Positions 46,741 through 57,653 are shown, counted from the first letter of the stretch. The stretch is DNA of 64,000 nt from Leptodactylus fallax (GCA_947044405.1 CAMRHE010000352.1:434001-498000); one strand, 5' to 3'. A program made the numbers and translations. The notes: a model not told the origin generated them from the sequence alone.

Positions 46741-47663
46741 AAGGTTTGCGCTTTCTGAGCATGGACAGACGACATCTCCAGCAATTCTTTGTCTTTATTT
46801 TGCACCAAAACAGATAATTTCTCTTTATCTTCACAAGATCCTGACAGCGCCCTCTCCAGGCTACATATTCTAGCTTTGAGTTCCATTTCTCTTTGTTCCA
46901 GAACTCCAGCTCTGCTCCACCATTCGTTGATTTCACTATTTAGGCAAACCTGCTTTAGTGCATGCAAGTTTTGCTCTGACTGCAATGTCTGCACCACAGA
47001 TTCTAAATCACTCTCTCGGTCAGACACATGTTTCCTCAGCTCTGCAATTTCATTTTCTTTGACAGTTAATGCAGCTGAAAGTTTTTCACACTTCCTGACT
47101 TGGTCATCCAAACATTCTGACTGACACTGCAAAAATTCACTTCTCTCACGTTTAGCAGTTTCAAGGTCATCTCTTAATTTTTCAATGACACTCTCTTTGA
47201 CAATGGAGTCTTAGACATGCTGCTCCTTTAAATCCTGCAATTGCTTCTCAAGCACTTGCTTTTACTCTACGCTCTGTATAACTTTATTAGATAGAGCGCA
47301 TTTCATTTCTGCAAACTCCTTCTTAGTGACACAGTCCATTCCAGGCAAACCCAGTACCACATTTTCACAATGACTAGGATATGAACTCTTCAAAGAGTCA
47401 AGCTCTTTCTTTAACTTAAGGTTCTCTTTTTCTGATACCTCAAGTTGCCATTTCCAATCAGATATTTCATCGTCATAAATGAACCTGATGGTTTTAATCT
47501 CATCTTGAAGCTGCTGCACCATAATATTTTCATCTTTGGCGCTTTCATGCACTCCAGTATGAGACACACAGTCAGCAGGGACATATTCATTCATAGAACA
47601 GAGGTGCTTCAGAAAAACTGAGTCACCGTCATGCAACCCATTATCTTTACTTGCACTCCACAT
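46741..47663 (-). pseudogene. Unidentified coiled-coil coding segment in the LTR element
   Basis: Minus-strand frames 47663-47262 and 47132-46741 share one phase and are separated by two stop codons. The protein is rich in heptad-like Leu/Glu/Lys runs, with DCVTKKEFAEMKCAL, EKLRDDLETAKRERSEFLQ and CSLERALSGSCEDKEKL. It resembles long cytoplasmic coiled-coil proteins (for example the UACA/RAI14 type), but I cannot assign a source. It runs directly into the myosin-like segment. Confidence 0.6.
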
Positions 47664-47884
47664 GCTGTGTTCCGGGTTTTGTGTCTCTCTGCATTCAGAC
47701 TACTGCACTAATAAACCTGTGCATAACTTCTCTGCTTTTTTACAAGCTGAAATTCTCTTTTTCTTGCCCATGGTTTACTAACAAGATTACACAATATTCC
47801 ACAGCAACCTTGGGTTCAACCGGCAGCAACGTTTTTTGCTATCTTCTGCAGTCACATGTATTCAAACAGTTAACTTATGTGGCA

Positions 47885-48349
47885 CTACAACAACCAGCAT
47901 TTTCTTCTGTCTTCCACAGAAAACACCAACATGGCACCATAGCCTTTCACATAGACTGTTTGCAATATCCAGCTTCTACACACCTTGCTTACTTTCTTGC
48001 CATCAGCAAGCATTTTACAGACTTCTGTGCCACAGTATACACAAACTCCATTCCCTGGATTCCTCTTCCAGAGTTTTACTTTCACCAGTTTTTGCACACA
48101 ATTTGCTATGTTACATATTCCACTCACCCCTTCCTTGGTTTCTCCATTGAAATCACAGATTTCTTCCAGCTGTAGGCCACAATTCACACTTAGCAGTACT
48201 GCAGTCACCAACCACTTGTCTTCCAGGACTTGCGTGGATCTCTTTATGCCCGCGTCCTCCACCATATGTGACAACTTGGGGGAATTAGTCTCAAATTCCC
48301 TGGTCCGGACAGCAGTGGTTCGTGGTACTGGGCGCCGGATAGATAACAC
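47885..48349 (-). CDS. Leader open frame of the LTR element, function unknown
   Basis: A 154-residue minus-strand frame starting inside the 5' LTR and crossing the PBS-like site. It includes Cys-rich and Lys-rich patches (VCVYCGTEVCK). I recognise no Gag or other domain. It may be a decayed element-specific leader product or chance. Confidence 0.3.
   Translation of the reverse strand: MLSIRRPVPRTTAVRTREFETNSPKLSHMVEDAGIKRSTQVLEDKWLVTAVLLSVNCGLQLEEICDFNGETKEGVSGICNIANCVQKLVKVKLWKRNPGNGVCVYCGTEVCKMLADGKKVSKVCRSWILQTVYVKGYGAMLVFSVEDRRKCWLL
48247..48264 (-). other. PBS-like site
   Basis: Two bases after the LTR end the minus strand reads TGGTGGAGGACGCGGGCA. A TGG start fits pairing with the CCA end of a tRNA; I cannot name the tRNA. 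Confidence 0.6.
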
Positions 48350-48685
48350 TCAGACGGTCCAAGTGTAAAAAATAAACGGGCTTTATTCAGCTTACATGCA
48401 ACATAACAAAACAACAAAAATCTAGGCCACAGTTAGGGCACTAACTGACTCCTTGAGCCCCTAACTAGCCTGACTACTGCTCAGCTCCAGCAACAGTCCC
48501 CTGTGGACCCCAGCCCTTCTGGGACAGACCGTCTCTCTCTGTCCTTGGCTGGACCACCATCTCCTGCTCCCTGCAGGATACTCCAGCCTTCTGGAGTTAC
48601 GCGCCCCACCCAAAGGCGTGGCTGAGAGCCTTTTCTGGCCTGGGCCTGGGTCGCTCAATAGCGCCCTCTGGTTCACATACTCACA
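48267..48685 (-). repeat. 5' LTR of the host-sequence-carrying element
   Basis: 419 bp, TGTGAC to CTCACA. On the minus strand, TTTATTTTTTACA near 48365 is A/T-rich and may mark promoter or polyadenylation signals; the plus-strand AATAAA near 48370 reads the wrong way for this element. Confidence 0.92.
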
Positions 48686-48900
48686 CACCCCTTTATATAC
48701 CTCCTCTTTTTTGACATTAGTTAGCATGCCATTTCCTTAAACACTTGATAAAGGGGACCTCTTCCCCGAAACACATAGTGAGTTGGATATAATAAAACTT
48801 ATTTAAACAAATATACGTCTGGAAGAGCACGGTTCAGTTACTATTCAAATCCTTTTTGGATTAGGGATCCGATCCTTTCTACAAGCCTCCAGGAACCCTT
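48686..48900 (+). repeat. Right part of the ribozyme-bearing repeat split by the LTR element
   Basis: It continues 43868-44083 across the CACC duplication and contains the hammerhead-like motif at 48741-48785, followed by an AATAAAA at about 48790. Confidence 0.6.
48741..48785 (+). ncRNA. Hammerhead-like motif, decayed
   Basis: ACAC and GTG pair weakly as stem I. TTGATAA replaces the CUGAUGA core, GGGG/CCCC is a strong stem II, then GAAA and CACAT followed by A. Two core changes suggest loss of activity. Confidence 0.5.
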
Positions 48901-49654
48901 CTGGTGTTCTTTGATGTCTGCTGCTCCACTTGTTCCAGAAGACCAGTATATCTGGACTACATGCTTTCTTTGGTGGTTATGACCAATTCACAACCCTCAA
49001 AGGTGAAAGTCTTACCAACCCTCCCTGCACTAAACTAATTTTGTGTAGCAGTATTACACTATGCACTGCTCAGTGCTGTTTATTTATCTTGTTTAAGCTA
49101 AAAAGCTAGGACGGCACACTGATCTACTCAGTGTGTCATCAGTGTGCCGTTCGTTTTTGCGGACAATCTAGGGATATCATTAGATATCTCCTGTGTTTTT
49201 TTATGGTGGATCCGCAAACTAGGATCACACGCTGTTGGCACACTGAAGACACTCTGTCCATTTTTGCAGACCTACTTCACTACTTGATGCTGAAGAAACA
49301 CTGAAGACACACTGAAGAAACACCGATTACACTCTGTCCGCAAAAACTGAACACTAATTACTAGTTTGCTGACCGCAAAATACACATGGTCGTCTGAAAC
49401 TACTCTCAGAGTAATGGAAGCTGTGGCTAAAGCAGTAGAGTGGCTAGTTTACATATATTAGCTTTGGGTGTGATCCGTGGTTCAAACATCAAATCACACC
49501 AAGGGAGAACAGGAGAACATAGACAGAATAAAGCTTAAAAAATGTTTTAGTATATTTTTTTTAGTAATTTTAAAAAAATAAGATTACATATATTTACAAA
49601 ATTACTAACCCATTATGGTAGGAAATTACAGGAAACCCATTTTAATAAGTCACA
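48901..49654. repeat. Non-coding repeats, no gene
   Basis: 49090-49395 has repeated CACACTGAAGACAC and CACTCTGTCC words and inverted segments, resembling a MITE-like dispersed repeat. The rest is AT-rich with no gene. Confidence 0.4.
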
Positions 49655-49862
49655 ATCATGCTCGACAGTAGCCCCAGATAGTATTATATGCTCGACAGTG
49701 GCCCCCACCCAGTATTATATGCCCAGAGTGACCCCCACACAGTAGTATATGCTCTACAGTGTCCCCATCCATTAGTATATGCTCTACAGTAGCCCCCATC
49801 CAGTATTATATGCCCACAGTGGCCCCCAAACAGTAGTATATGCTCTACAGTGGCCCCCACTG
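49655..49862. repeat. Minisatellite related to 9186-9432, opposite orientation
   Basis: About six units of 31-32 bp around AGTATTATATGCTC, ACAGTGGCCCCCA. The reverse complement matches the array in the hAT element at 9013-9779. Confidence 0.82.
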
Positions 49863-50271
49863 CAACTGCGATCGTTACGCCACTGGTTATGAACTGCACA
49901 ATAAAATTATTTAATGTGATCATTAAATGGCTTAAATAAAAATGGTGCAATTGGTTATTTTATTTAACCAGTAATAGTCTGGGGTCCAATATTGTTAATG
50001 GGGTCAGAGTATATTTAGCTGTGCCCTTTTATAAAGGCCACAAAATGCCGTTCGCTAATTGCTCTGTGAAGGGCTCCCCCAGGTTGACATCTCTGGAGCA
50101 ATATGCAGTGACGCAGCACTGACAAGTTCTGTCTGTCATACTGACACGAGGCTGTGTGTGCACACTATGGCAGATGTCCTGACAATATCTACACACAGTG
50201 CTCCTGCCTTAGCCATGTCCATGTTTAACCATCATCAAAGGGTTGTTCCAACATTTAATACCAAGCTCATT
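49863..50271. other. No gene recognised
   Basis: Probably the continuation of the repeat holding the minisatellite; nothing codes. Confidence 0.35.
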
Positions 50272-50279
50272 GTATAGAC

Positions 50280-50437
50280 CAGGGGTCAGCAACCTTCGGC
50301 ACTCCAGCAGCTGTGAAACTACAACTCCCAACATGCTCCTTTCACTTCCATGGGAGTTCCAAGAACAGCAGAGCAAATATGCATGGTGGGAGTTGTACTT
50401 TGACAACAGCTGGAGTGCCGAAGGTTGCCTACCCCTA
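50280..50437. mobile_element. 158-bp palindromic hAT-type MITE (family M3)
   Basis: It starts CAGGGGTCAGCAACCTTCGG and ends with the near complement. GTATAGAC flanks it at 50272-50279 and 50438-50445, a perfect 8-bp duplication. A second 158-bp copy lies at 57654-57811. Confidence 0.93.
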
Positions 50438-50445
50438 GTATAGAC

Positions 50446-51064
50446 CATACTATGAACACTGCCATATAAATCTTGTTAATTATCTGGTGAAGAGTTATTC
50501 ACATTGTATGGTTCCACATGATGTTTAAAAGGTATAGTAATGTGCAGATCCACCTATTGGACTGAGTGCTGTGGTACGCTTAGTCACTCTCTCAGCTAGG
50601 TATTTGCACAGTGTTCCTATGTTCACAGCAGAATGTATTTGTATTTATTATAGTATATTTTGGTTTTTATATTTTACACTTTGTTTCAGAACAAATCAGC
50701 TGATTCCTATCATTTCATCTTAAGCTCTGTGCAGATGTTGCAAGTAGCTAAACAATTTGGTTTGCAAACTATTAGTTTGAGATTGGCAATGATTAATTAA
50801 AGAATCATTCAAATAGTAATTAAGAGGCATTTTCTCTAATAACATGTTATATACAGTATACATAAGATGTTTGTTTTTTAGATGGTTTCCTTCTAAAGTC
50901 TGTGACAGTTTATCTATGTATGAGGACAGTACATACAATGTGTGGGAAGATGATGTTGCATACTCATGTCTGGCGATTTGTATCATGCTGTGCATTGGTC
51001 AGTATTTCTTTTTGATTGGTTTTAGTAATTCTATGATTCAGCCATGAGTAAGAGCAATTGAAAC
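50446..51064. other. No gene recognised
   Basis: AT-rich, unremarkable sequence up to the truncated start of the L2 LINE. Confidence 0.4.
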
Positions 51065-53712
51065 ATGTTGGCTGTCATGTCCACTGACACTCACTCCATC
51101 ATCATGGGGGATTTCAACATCCCCATTAACACAAACCATCCCCCCTCCGCTTCCAGTCTCTTGTCCCTCACTTCCTCCTTTGGTCTCTCTCAATGGTCCT
51201 ACTCTGCCACCCACACAAAGGGGCACACGCTCGACCTCATATTCACCTGCCTCTGCTCTCTAGTCAACCTAACTCTCTGTGCACGCTCTCTGACCACAAC
51301 CTGCTGACATTCTCTGCCCTCTTCTCTGTAATAGACCCCCCAACCCCTAAACCAACACGCCCCTGCAGGAACCTTAATCGCCTCGACAATCACACACTCT
51401 CAGACTCTCTCCTACCGCTCGATGACATATCCTCACTCCAGGACGTAGATACTGCCACTGACTTCTACAATACCACCATCGCTGCAGCCCTTGACTCTGT
51501 GGTCCCCCTCACTAACACCAGAGCCCGTCCGATCAATAGGCAACCCTGGCACACTGACCTGACTAAAAAACTGAGACGTGCCTCACGGGTTGCAGAACGC
51601 CTCTGGAAAAAAAGCCACTCCCAGGAAGACTTCCTTAGGTATAAAGAGGCAGTTCTCACATTCAAGAACGCACTCACCTCTGCAAAGCAGGTCTACTTCA
51701 CCACACTAATATCTGCCCTATCCCGCAAACCCAAACAGCTATTCACTACCTTCAACTCCCTTCTCTTTCATTCTGCGCCCCCTCCGACATCACTTATCAC
51801 AGCTGATGACTTTGCCTCTTATTTTGAAAGCAAAATTGACACCATCAGAGACAGTCTCACCCTACACCCCCGACAACCACTCTATCCAACTGCTCGGTGC
51901 TCTTCATCTTTAACCTGTTTCTCCACCGTCACTGATGAAAAGTTCTCCACCCTAATCTCGAAATCCCACCTCACCTCCTGTGTACTCGACCCGATCCAGT
52001 CACATCTCATCCGCAAACTCTCTGAAGTCATTACTCCTGCCCTAACCCATCTCTTCAACCTATCCCTAACCAATGAATCCTTCCCTTCCGCCCTCAATCA
52101 TGCTACCGTCACACCTACAGGTATACTTAAGAAACCCTCCCTCGACCCGTCCTTTCCAGCCAACTATCGCCCCATCTCACCGCTCCCGTACGCCTCAAAA
52201 TTGCTGGAGCAACAGGTCCACTCCGAACTGTCCTCCTATCTCTCGTCCAATATGCTCTTTGACAGACTACACTCAGGCTTCAGACCCCATCACTCCACAG
52301 AAACTGCCCTAACCAAGGTCACTAATGACCTTCTAACTGCCAAAGCCAAACGTCACTATTCTGTCCTCCTCCTCCTTGACCTCTCCTCTGCCTTTGACAC
52401 AGTCGACCTTTCCCTCCTGCTAGAAACATTTCTCATCCCTTGGCATCTCAGACCTGGCCCTTTTCTGGATCTCCTCATACCTCACCAACCGCACATTCAG
52501 CGTCTTCCACTCGCACACCACCTCCTGCCACACCCTCTTTCTGTAGATGTCCCCCAAGGCTCCGTCCTAGGACCCCTCATGTTCTCCATCTACACCCTAG
52601 GCCTTGGCCAACTCATAGAATCCCATGGTTTCCATTACCATTGCTATGCTGACGACACCCAAATATATCTCTCTGGACCAGACATTACCTCTCTGTTGTC
52701 CAGAGTCCCAGAATGTCTAGCAGCCATAGCCCCCTTTCTCTCCTCCCGCTTTCTCAAACTCAACATGGAGAAAAATGAGATCATAATCTTCACCCCTCCA
52801 CACACGACCCCCCTACCTGACCCATCTATCAGAATTAATGGAACCATTCCCACCCCAGTCCCACAGGCCCGCTCGCTGCCTTGGGATAACCTTAGACTCT
52901 GACCTATCCTTCAAGCCACATATTCAAACCCTCAACACCTCCTGCTGCCTCCAACTCAAGAACATCCATCGAATCCGCTCCTTCCTCACCCCTGAAACTA
53001 CAAAGATGCTAGTCCACGCCCTCATAATCTCCCGCCTAGACTACTATAACACCCTTCTCCATGGCCTCCCAGCTAACACCCTTGCCCCCCTCCAGTCCAC
53101 CTTAAACTGTGCTGCTCGCCTAATACATCTCTCCCCTCGTTCTTCTTCGGCCGCTCCCCTCTGCCAATCTCTTCACTGGCTACCTCTTGCCCAGCGAATA
53201 GAGTTCAAACTACTAACACTGACATACAAAGCCATCCACAACTTGTCCCCTCCATATATCTCCGACCTAATCTCCCGCTACCTGCCCGTACGTAACCTCC
53301 GATCCACCAAAGACCTCCTACTCCGCTCTTATCCGCTCTTCACACAATCGTCTCCAAGACTTCTCCCGTGCATCCCTCATACTCTGGAACTCATTACCAA
53401 GACACATAAGACTATCCCCGACAATCACAAGCTTCAAGATGGCCCTGAAGACTCACCTATTCAGGAAGGCCTACAACCTCCAATAACGTTACTGTCACCA
53501 CACCATCACCTGAACAGACTCTCCCCTCATCTTCTGTCTCTATCCCTCTTCCCTCATAGATTGTAAGCCCTTGCGGGCAGGGCCCTGTGTCCCGCTGTGC
53601 CAGTTGGTCACTGTTAGTATAATCTGTTTTGTATATCTTGTGTACCGTATGCAAACCCTCAAATGTAAAGCACCATGGAATTAATGGTGCTATATAAATA
53701 AACAATAATAAT
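51065..53712 (+). pseudogene. L2-type LINE, 5' truncated
   Basis: It begins inside the endonuclease (IIMGDFNIP near 51100) and continues after a frame change near 51200 in a 569-codon frame. That frame has linker, then reverse transcriptase blocks: ANYRPISPLPYASKLLE, HSGFRPHHSTETAL, LLLLDLSSAFDTVD, VPQGSVLGPLMFSIY and CYADDTQIYLS (near 52650). Compensating indels near 52430-52540 scramble about 35 residues. A further frame change near 52860 leads to the C-terminal part (LGITLDSDLSFKPH, ARLIHLSPRS, SLHWLPLAQRIEFKLLTLTYKA). The 3' end with GGTGCTATATAAATAAA and ATA repeats is that of L2-type elements. Confidence 0.9.
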
Positions 53713-53902
53713 AATAAATGTACTGATAAGCTTTTAAATATGTGAAATAAAGATATTGGATTTTAACCTTAATGGTGCTGGACCGATAGAAAGCTGCCTA
53801 TTTCTATTAGCTCGTCAGAAGTGGCCACATGGAAGAAAGCTATTTTTCATTAACTGCTCTGCATTGACTATAATGGGGCCCACGAGGTGTCTGTCATTTT
53901 GA

Positions 53903-54193
53903 GGCTGGGGCCCCATGTAGCATAAACGCCGCAATTTCATTGCGGTGGAAATGCTGCAGCAAAAACCATGGTGCTTTACATTAACTGCAAAATGGATAGG
54001 ATTCTTGCTAATCCCATCCACACGTTTCAAAAAATAATCCACAGCAGAAATGCTGTGATTTGAAAAACGCTTGCGTTTTTGTAAATTGCAGCATGTCAAT
54101 TATACCTAGGTATAAAGGAAAGAGGAAGGTTTCTGTAAAAAGTGCTTCAGGAAAAAACTCAATGCGTTTCTGCTGCGATTTTTCCCGCATCGC
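53903..54193. repeat. MITE family M2 copy, target of an L1 insertion
   Basis: It matches 11925-12291 and 21071-21447 (GGGGCCCCATGTAGC, TTAACTGCAAAATGGATAGG). It stops where the poly-T of the minus-strand L1 starts at about 54194. Confidence 0.7.
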
Positions 54194-54447
54194 TTTTTTT
54201 TTGCAATTTGACAATTTTTATTGAATTTCTCAAAAATACATACAAGGACATTCCTGACAATGCAAGCAAAATAGACCATAAATTCCATATGATACACAAT
54301 ATGTCAGCAGCATATATTGAGAAGTAAGGCAATCAGTCCAATTCTTCAAAACAAACATAAAACAGGGAGGACAGAAAAGTAACCAACATAAGAAAGCTTC
54401 TACTACTGAGTCAACCATAGAAAATATATCTGGTTATTACATCAGAC

Positions 54448-54796
54448 TTAACCTGTGGAAGAATGGATGCACATTAAGGGAGGAGCAACTCGAAATAGGT
54501 AGTCATTCCAAAGGTGCCAGTGTGAAGGTAGGGGTTTCAGGGGATGTACTCTCTTATGGGTCATGGTTCCCATGACATAGTCAAACTTGATAAGGTGGTG
54601 TAATTCCTTAACAGTCAGAGGTGTGTTCACCTTCCATGATGTTGCGATAAGTAAACGGGTAGCCAGTATTATGTGTCCCACCATTTTGCGGGAAGGTAAT
54701 GGAATGGAGTCTAAACCTATTAGGGACAGTTCCAAAATGGGTGTTAACTGCACCGGGATGTAGACACCCGTAGTAATATATTGAGTAACGGCCATC
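54448..54796 (-). pseudogene. L1 ORF2 extreme C-terminus
   Basis: The minus-strand frame AVTQYITTGVYIPVQL ... VGHIILATRLLIATSWKVN ... TPLTVKELHHLIKFDYVMG is the last part of L1 ORF2, followed leftward by a 3' UTR and the poly-T at 54194-54202. Confidence 0.8.
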
Positions 54797-56094
54797 TAGA
54801 AATTATACACCAGTGTGTGGCATACCAGAGCTGACTATGGCTGGGCTGAGGGTGATCTCTGTAGTAATTGCATTGCATTATTGCCTGTGTGACATAGCAG
54901 GGTGTCCTGACTCCCACACAACACAGCGCCACCTAGTGAGTCTCACACATGCATTACACCTCCCATAGGATTGAATAGTAACCAAATGTCCAATGGGAGG
55001 ACATCACCTGGGTAAAGGGGAGGAGTCGCTGATCACTGGGTCCCATGGTAACACCCCTTCAGGAAGGTCCTGTGTGTGACTAGTTAGAAGTGTGGAGTGT
55101 TAGGAGGAGAGGAGGGGGAGAAGTGTGATGTCCTGTGAAGAAAACAGTGAGCATAATGCAGGTATCTCAAGCTCTAGAAAGGCCCAGGAAGGTTGGAGAG
55201 CTGACATACTCCAGCTATTCAGAAGATCCTGTCCCCTGTCTGCCTAGCCATCGCTCTGAAGGAAGTCAAGCGTCATCATCTTGTCAGCATGAGACTGTGG
55301 AGAGAACATTCTGGAACACGTGCTCCATAGCAAGTAACACAGGATCCAGGGGCCAAGGCCAGACCTGTGGAACATCCCGCCACCCTGACTATTGCACCCA
55401 AAAACTCTGAGCTATCAGGACCACATAACGTGAGTGGGGAATATTGTGAGCTAGTATCGTGGTGGGCATCCTCCTATGAGCCAAATAGGAACCCAGACGC
55501 ACCTTAGGGCTGTAACACTGAAGCTTAAAGGGCTAGGAACACCTTTCATTAAGTCTACCCTGCACCCCAGGACTTTGCTGTGTCACCAGGCGTACACTGG
55601 TATTGTGTATTGAAGAAACTGTTTAAACATTTGTGCCTCCACACCCATGGAAGTAAAAGTTCAACTTAACAACTGTTTCTGTATCTGACTCTGCACCAAC
55701 ATCAGGGCGCCCCAAACACCACTAGTCGGCACAGTATAGAGGAAGCACCCTGGGGGGAACAAACACCACCAACATTTGTGCAGCCCCCTCATCACTGGTA
55801 CCAGTGGTGGTAACGTGGGACAGCACCAGCGCTGTGCCCTCGTGCCGAGAGACTGTGATAAGTCTGCGCTGTTTGCACCCCGCAATCCCAACTGCAGTGT
55901 TACCCCCATCTGTTCACAAGTGGACATTCCCATCACATGTGTATAAAGGGGCCAGGTTCTCCGCACTCCTGCCAGCATAGGGGACTATAGCCAGGAACAA
56001 ACTTGGGGACAGGAACATCTCTCCTTGAGGAGAGCACCAGTGAAGGTGTGTAGAGTTTTGAATTGCCTTTCGGCCTCTACTAAGCATCTACATG
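54797..56094. repeat. Unclassified insertion in the L1
   Basis: About 1.3 kb without L1 similarity lies between two L1 coding parts. It has no long open frame of known type. It may belong with the adjoining ribozyme foldback as one composite insertion. Confidence 0.5.
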
Positions 56095-56244
56095 TCACAA
56101 GGCATTATGGGAAAGGAGCTGGGGGAGCCCTCTGTTGGATGACAGTCCCAACTCTGTTGCCGATCTTGTAACAGATCAAACAGGATTTTAGCTTTTGACT
56201 GACCGAGTCTTGGGACAGCAAAAAGGATTTTAGCCAAACCAAAC

Positions 56245-56300
56245 ACGCATATCGGCATACAGTGCCGTTTCGGGATTTTTGTCCCTCATCAGTGCAGAGC
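56245..56300 (-). ncRNA. Hammerhead-ribozyme-like motif, near-consensus core
   Basis: On the minus strand: TGCA (stem I), CTGATGA (56292-56286, consensus), GGGACAAAAATCCC (stem II), GAAA (56271-56268, consensus), CGGCACTGTATGCCG (stem III with 5 pairs), then ATA and TGCG closing stem I. One extra A at the base of stem III departs from the ideal NUH arrangement. Confidence 0.72.
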
Positions 56301-56499
56301 AAAGTGAGTTGGCTGGCTTTGTGGGAGGCAATGAGTGGCTTAGGGGCAGGAACACCCCTCCTGGGGGGGGGGCCCGGGGGAGGGGGGGGGGGGGGTGGGG
56401 CGCCCCCCCCCCCCCCCCTCCCGGGGTTGTTGGTGGGGGGGGGGGGGCCGGCCCCCCCCCCCCCCCCCTCCCCCAAAGAGGGGGGGGCCAACTCACTTT

Positions 56500-56555
56500 G
56501 CTCTGCACTGATGAGGGACAAAATCTCCCGAAACGGCGCTGTATGCAGATAAGTG
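56500..56555 (+). ncRNA. Hammerhead-ribozyme-like motif, second foldback arm
   Basis: The plus strand has CTGATGA (56508-56514), stem II GGGACAAAATCTCCC, GAAA (56530-56533) and a weaker stem III CGGCGCTGTATGCAG. Stem I is poorer than in the other arm. Confidence 0.65.
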
Positions 56556-56684
56556 AAGTTGGCTTGGCTAAAATCCTGTTTGCTGTCTCAAGACTCGGTG
56601 AGTCAAAAGCAAATTGAGGATCTGTTACATCCAACAGAGGGCGCATGAGCTCCCCAGTTCCTTTCCCATAATGCCTCGTGATAG

Positions 56685-57653
56685 GGATAAACTTGGACAG
56701 TTGCAAGGGGTTCTGTACCAGCAGAGCAAAAGCTTCTTGGCTACCTCCAAGTACGTAGAGCTCTTGGATATTCTTGAGACCTTCAGTAGCTCTGAGTACC
56801 AGTCCTGCAGGGAGAACTGAGATTGCAAGTCAGACTCCCATCTCAGAATATGTCCTGGTTTCAAGTCAGAGATTCTGCTCATCAGTGTAGAGTAGAAAGT
56901 TTGGATTTCCCTGTTGTGGCTGTAAAGTGAGAGTAAGCCGCAAGAGAGAAAAAACATTTTGAGATAAAAGTAGACCTCAGAATATCCCTACAATGCAAGT
57001 ACTTATAAAAATCAGTGTGGGGCAAGCAATATTCTTGAGAAAGGTCCGGGAATGTCTGAATCCCCTCATCGCATAGCAGGTGTTTAATATGCGAGATTCC
57101 TTGGCTGATCCAATTATGTAAAGGGAGGGATGGTTGTAGAATATATAGGTATTGTAATAGCAGCATTCCGATGGGTTTAGTGTGTTCCATCTTATTACAT
57201 CTTAAAAGGGACCACCATGCTGTTCTAGAGGCCATTACTGTTAGCAGAAAGCACGTCAATTTCAAGGGCAGTTGTGATAGAAAGGACAGAAAAGCAATCA
57301 GTGGTATACCAGCTGCCTCCTTTTCAATCTCAACGCAATGAAGGGGAGAGGGGTCCTGCCACCAATGGGCAAGGTGAGTTAGGAAAGTAGAATGATAGTA
57401 TTTTTTAAGGTCAGGGACACCCATACTGACAAGTTTGCGGGGTCTGGTCATAACGGTAAAGCGAATTCTGGGTTTACGTTCTTGCCAAGTAAAGTTGGTG
57501 AGAAGGCCCTGTGAACGCACCAAGTAGGAGGCTGTTAGTGGAATAGCAACAGTTCGAAAAAAGTATAGTATAACCGGTACAATTAGCATCTTGACTACTG
57601 CTATTCGTCCTGCCCAGGAGAGGGTTGGGTTGTCAAATCTGGTTAACATAGAG
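56685..57653 (-). pseudogene. L1 ORF2 C-terminal region
   Basis: Minus-strand frames show LSWAGRIAVVKMLIVPVILY and FTWQERKPRIR, typical after the L1 reverse transcriptase, then GVPDLKKYYHSTFLTHLAHW and DFYKYLHCRDILR. A frame change lies near 56900. It stops at the foldback insertion edge (56681). Confidence 0.82.

Larger units (their letters stand above)
44084..48685 (-). mobile_element. LTR element carrying host-derived coding sequence
   Basis: Direct repeats of 429 bp (44084-44512) and 419 bp (48267-48685) start TGTGACAAC and end ACTCACA. They are flanked by CACC (44080-44083 and 48686-48689). On the minus strand a TGG-initial PBS-like site follows the 5' LTR by two bases and a purine tract precedes the 3' LTR. 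The 3754-bp interior shows no gag, protease, reverse transcriptase, integrase or env. Instead it holds a decayed coding region of about 3 kb with coiled-coil, non-muscle myosin tail and hnRNP-U-like SPRY segments. Mobilisation must have depended on enzymes from another element. Confidence 0.88.
56095..56681. repeat. Foldback with about 200-bp arms and G/C-tract centre
   Basis: The left arm starts TCACAAGGCATTATGGGAAA and the right arm ends with its complement. Both include the same hammerhead-like segment in opposite orientation. The centre (about 56360-56487) is nearly pure G and C runs, likely a sequencing or assembly fault at the hairpin tip. Confidence 0.85.

Noticed and set aside
47651..48175. 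A 174-codon plus-strand frame
   Set aside because: It is antisense to the leader region of the LTR element and shows no recognisable domain.
44084..48685. A genuine host gene with coiled coil and SPRY domain between two unrelated repeats
   Set aside because: Long direct repeats with TG/CA ends, PBS-like and PPT-like sites, a CACC duplication and a rejoinable empty site all favour an LTR element.
50222..50245. Possible further hammerhead core around CATCATCAAAG
   Set aside because: The GAAA element and flanking stems are absent.
56262..56617. Gly/Pro-rich frames across the foldback centre
   Set aside because: They translate G and C homopolymers that are probably sequence errors.
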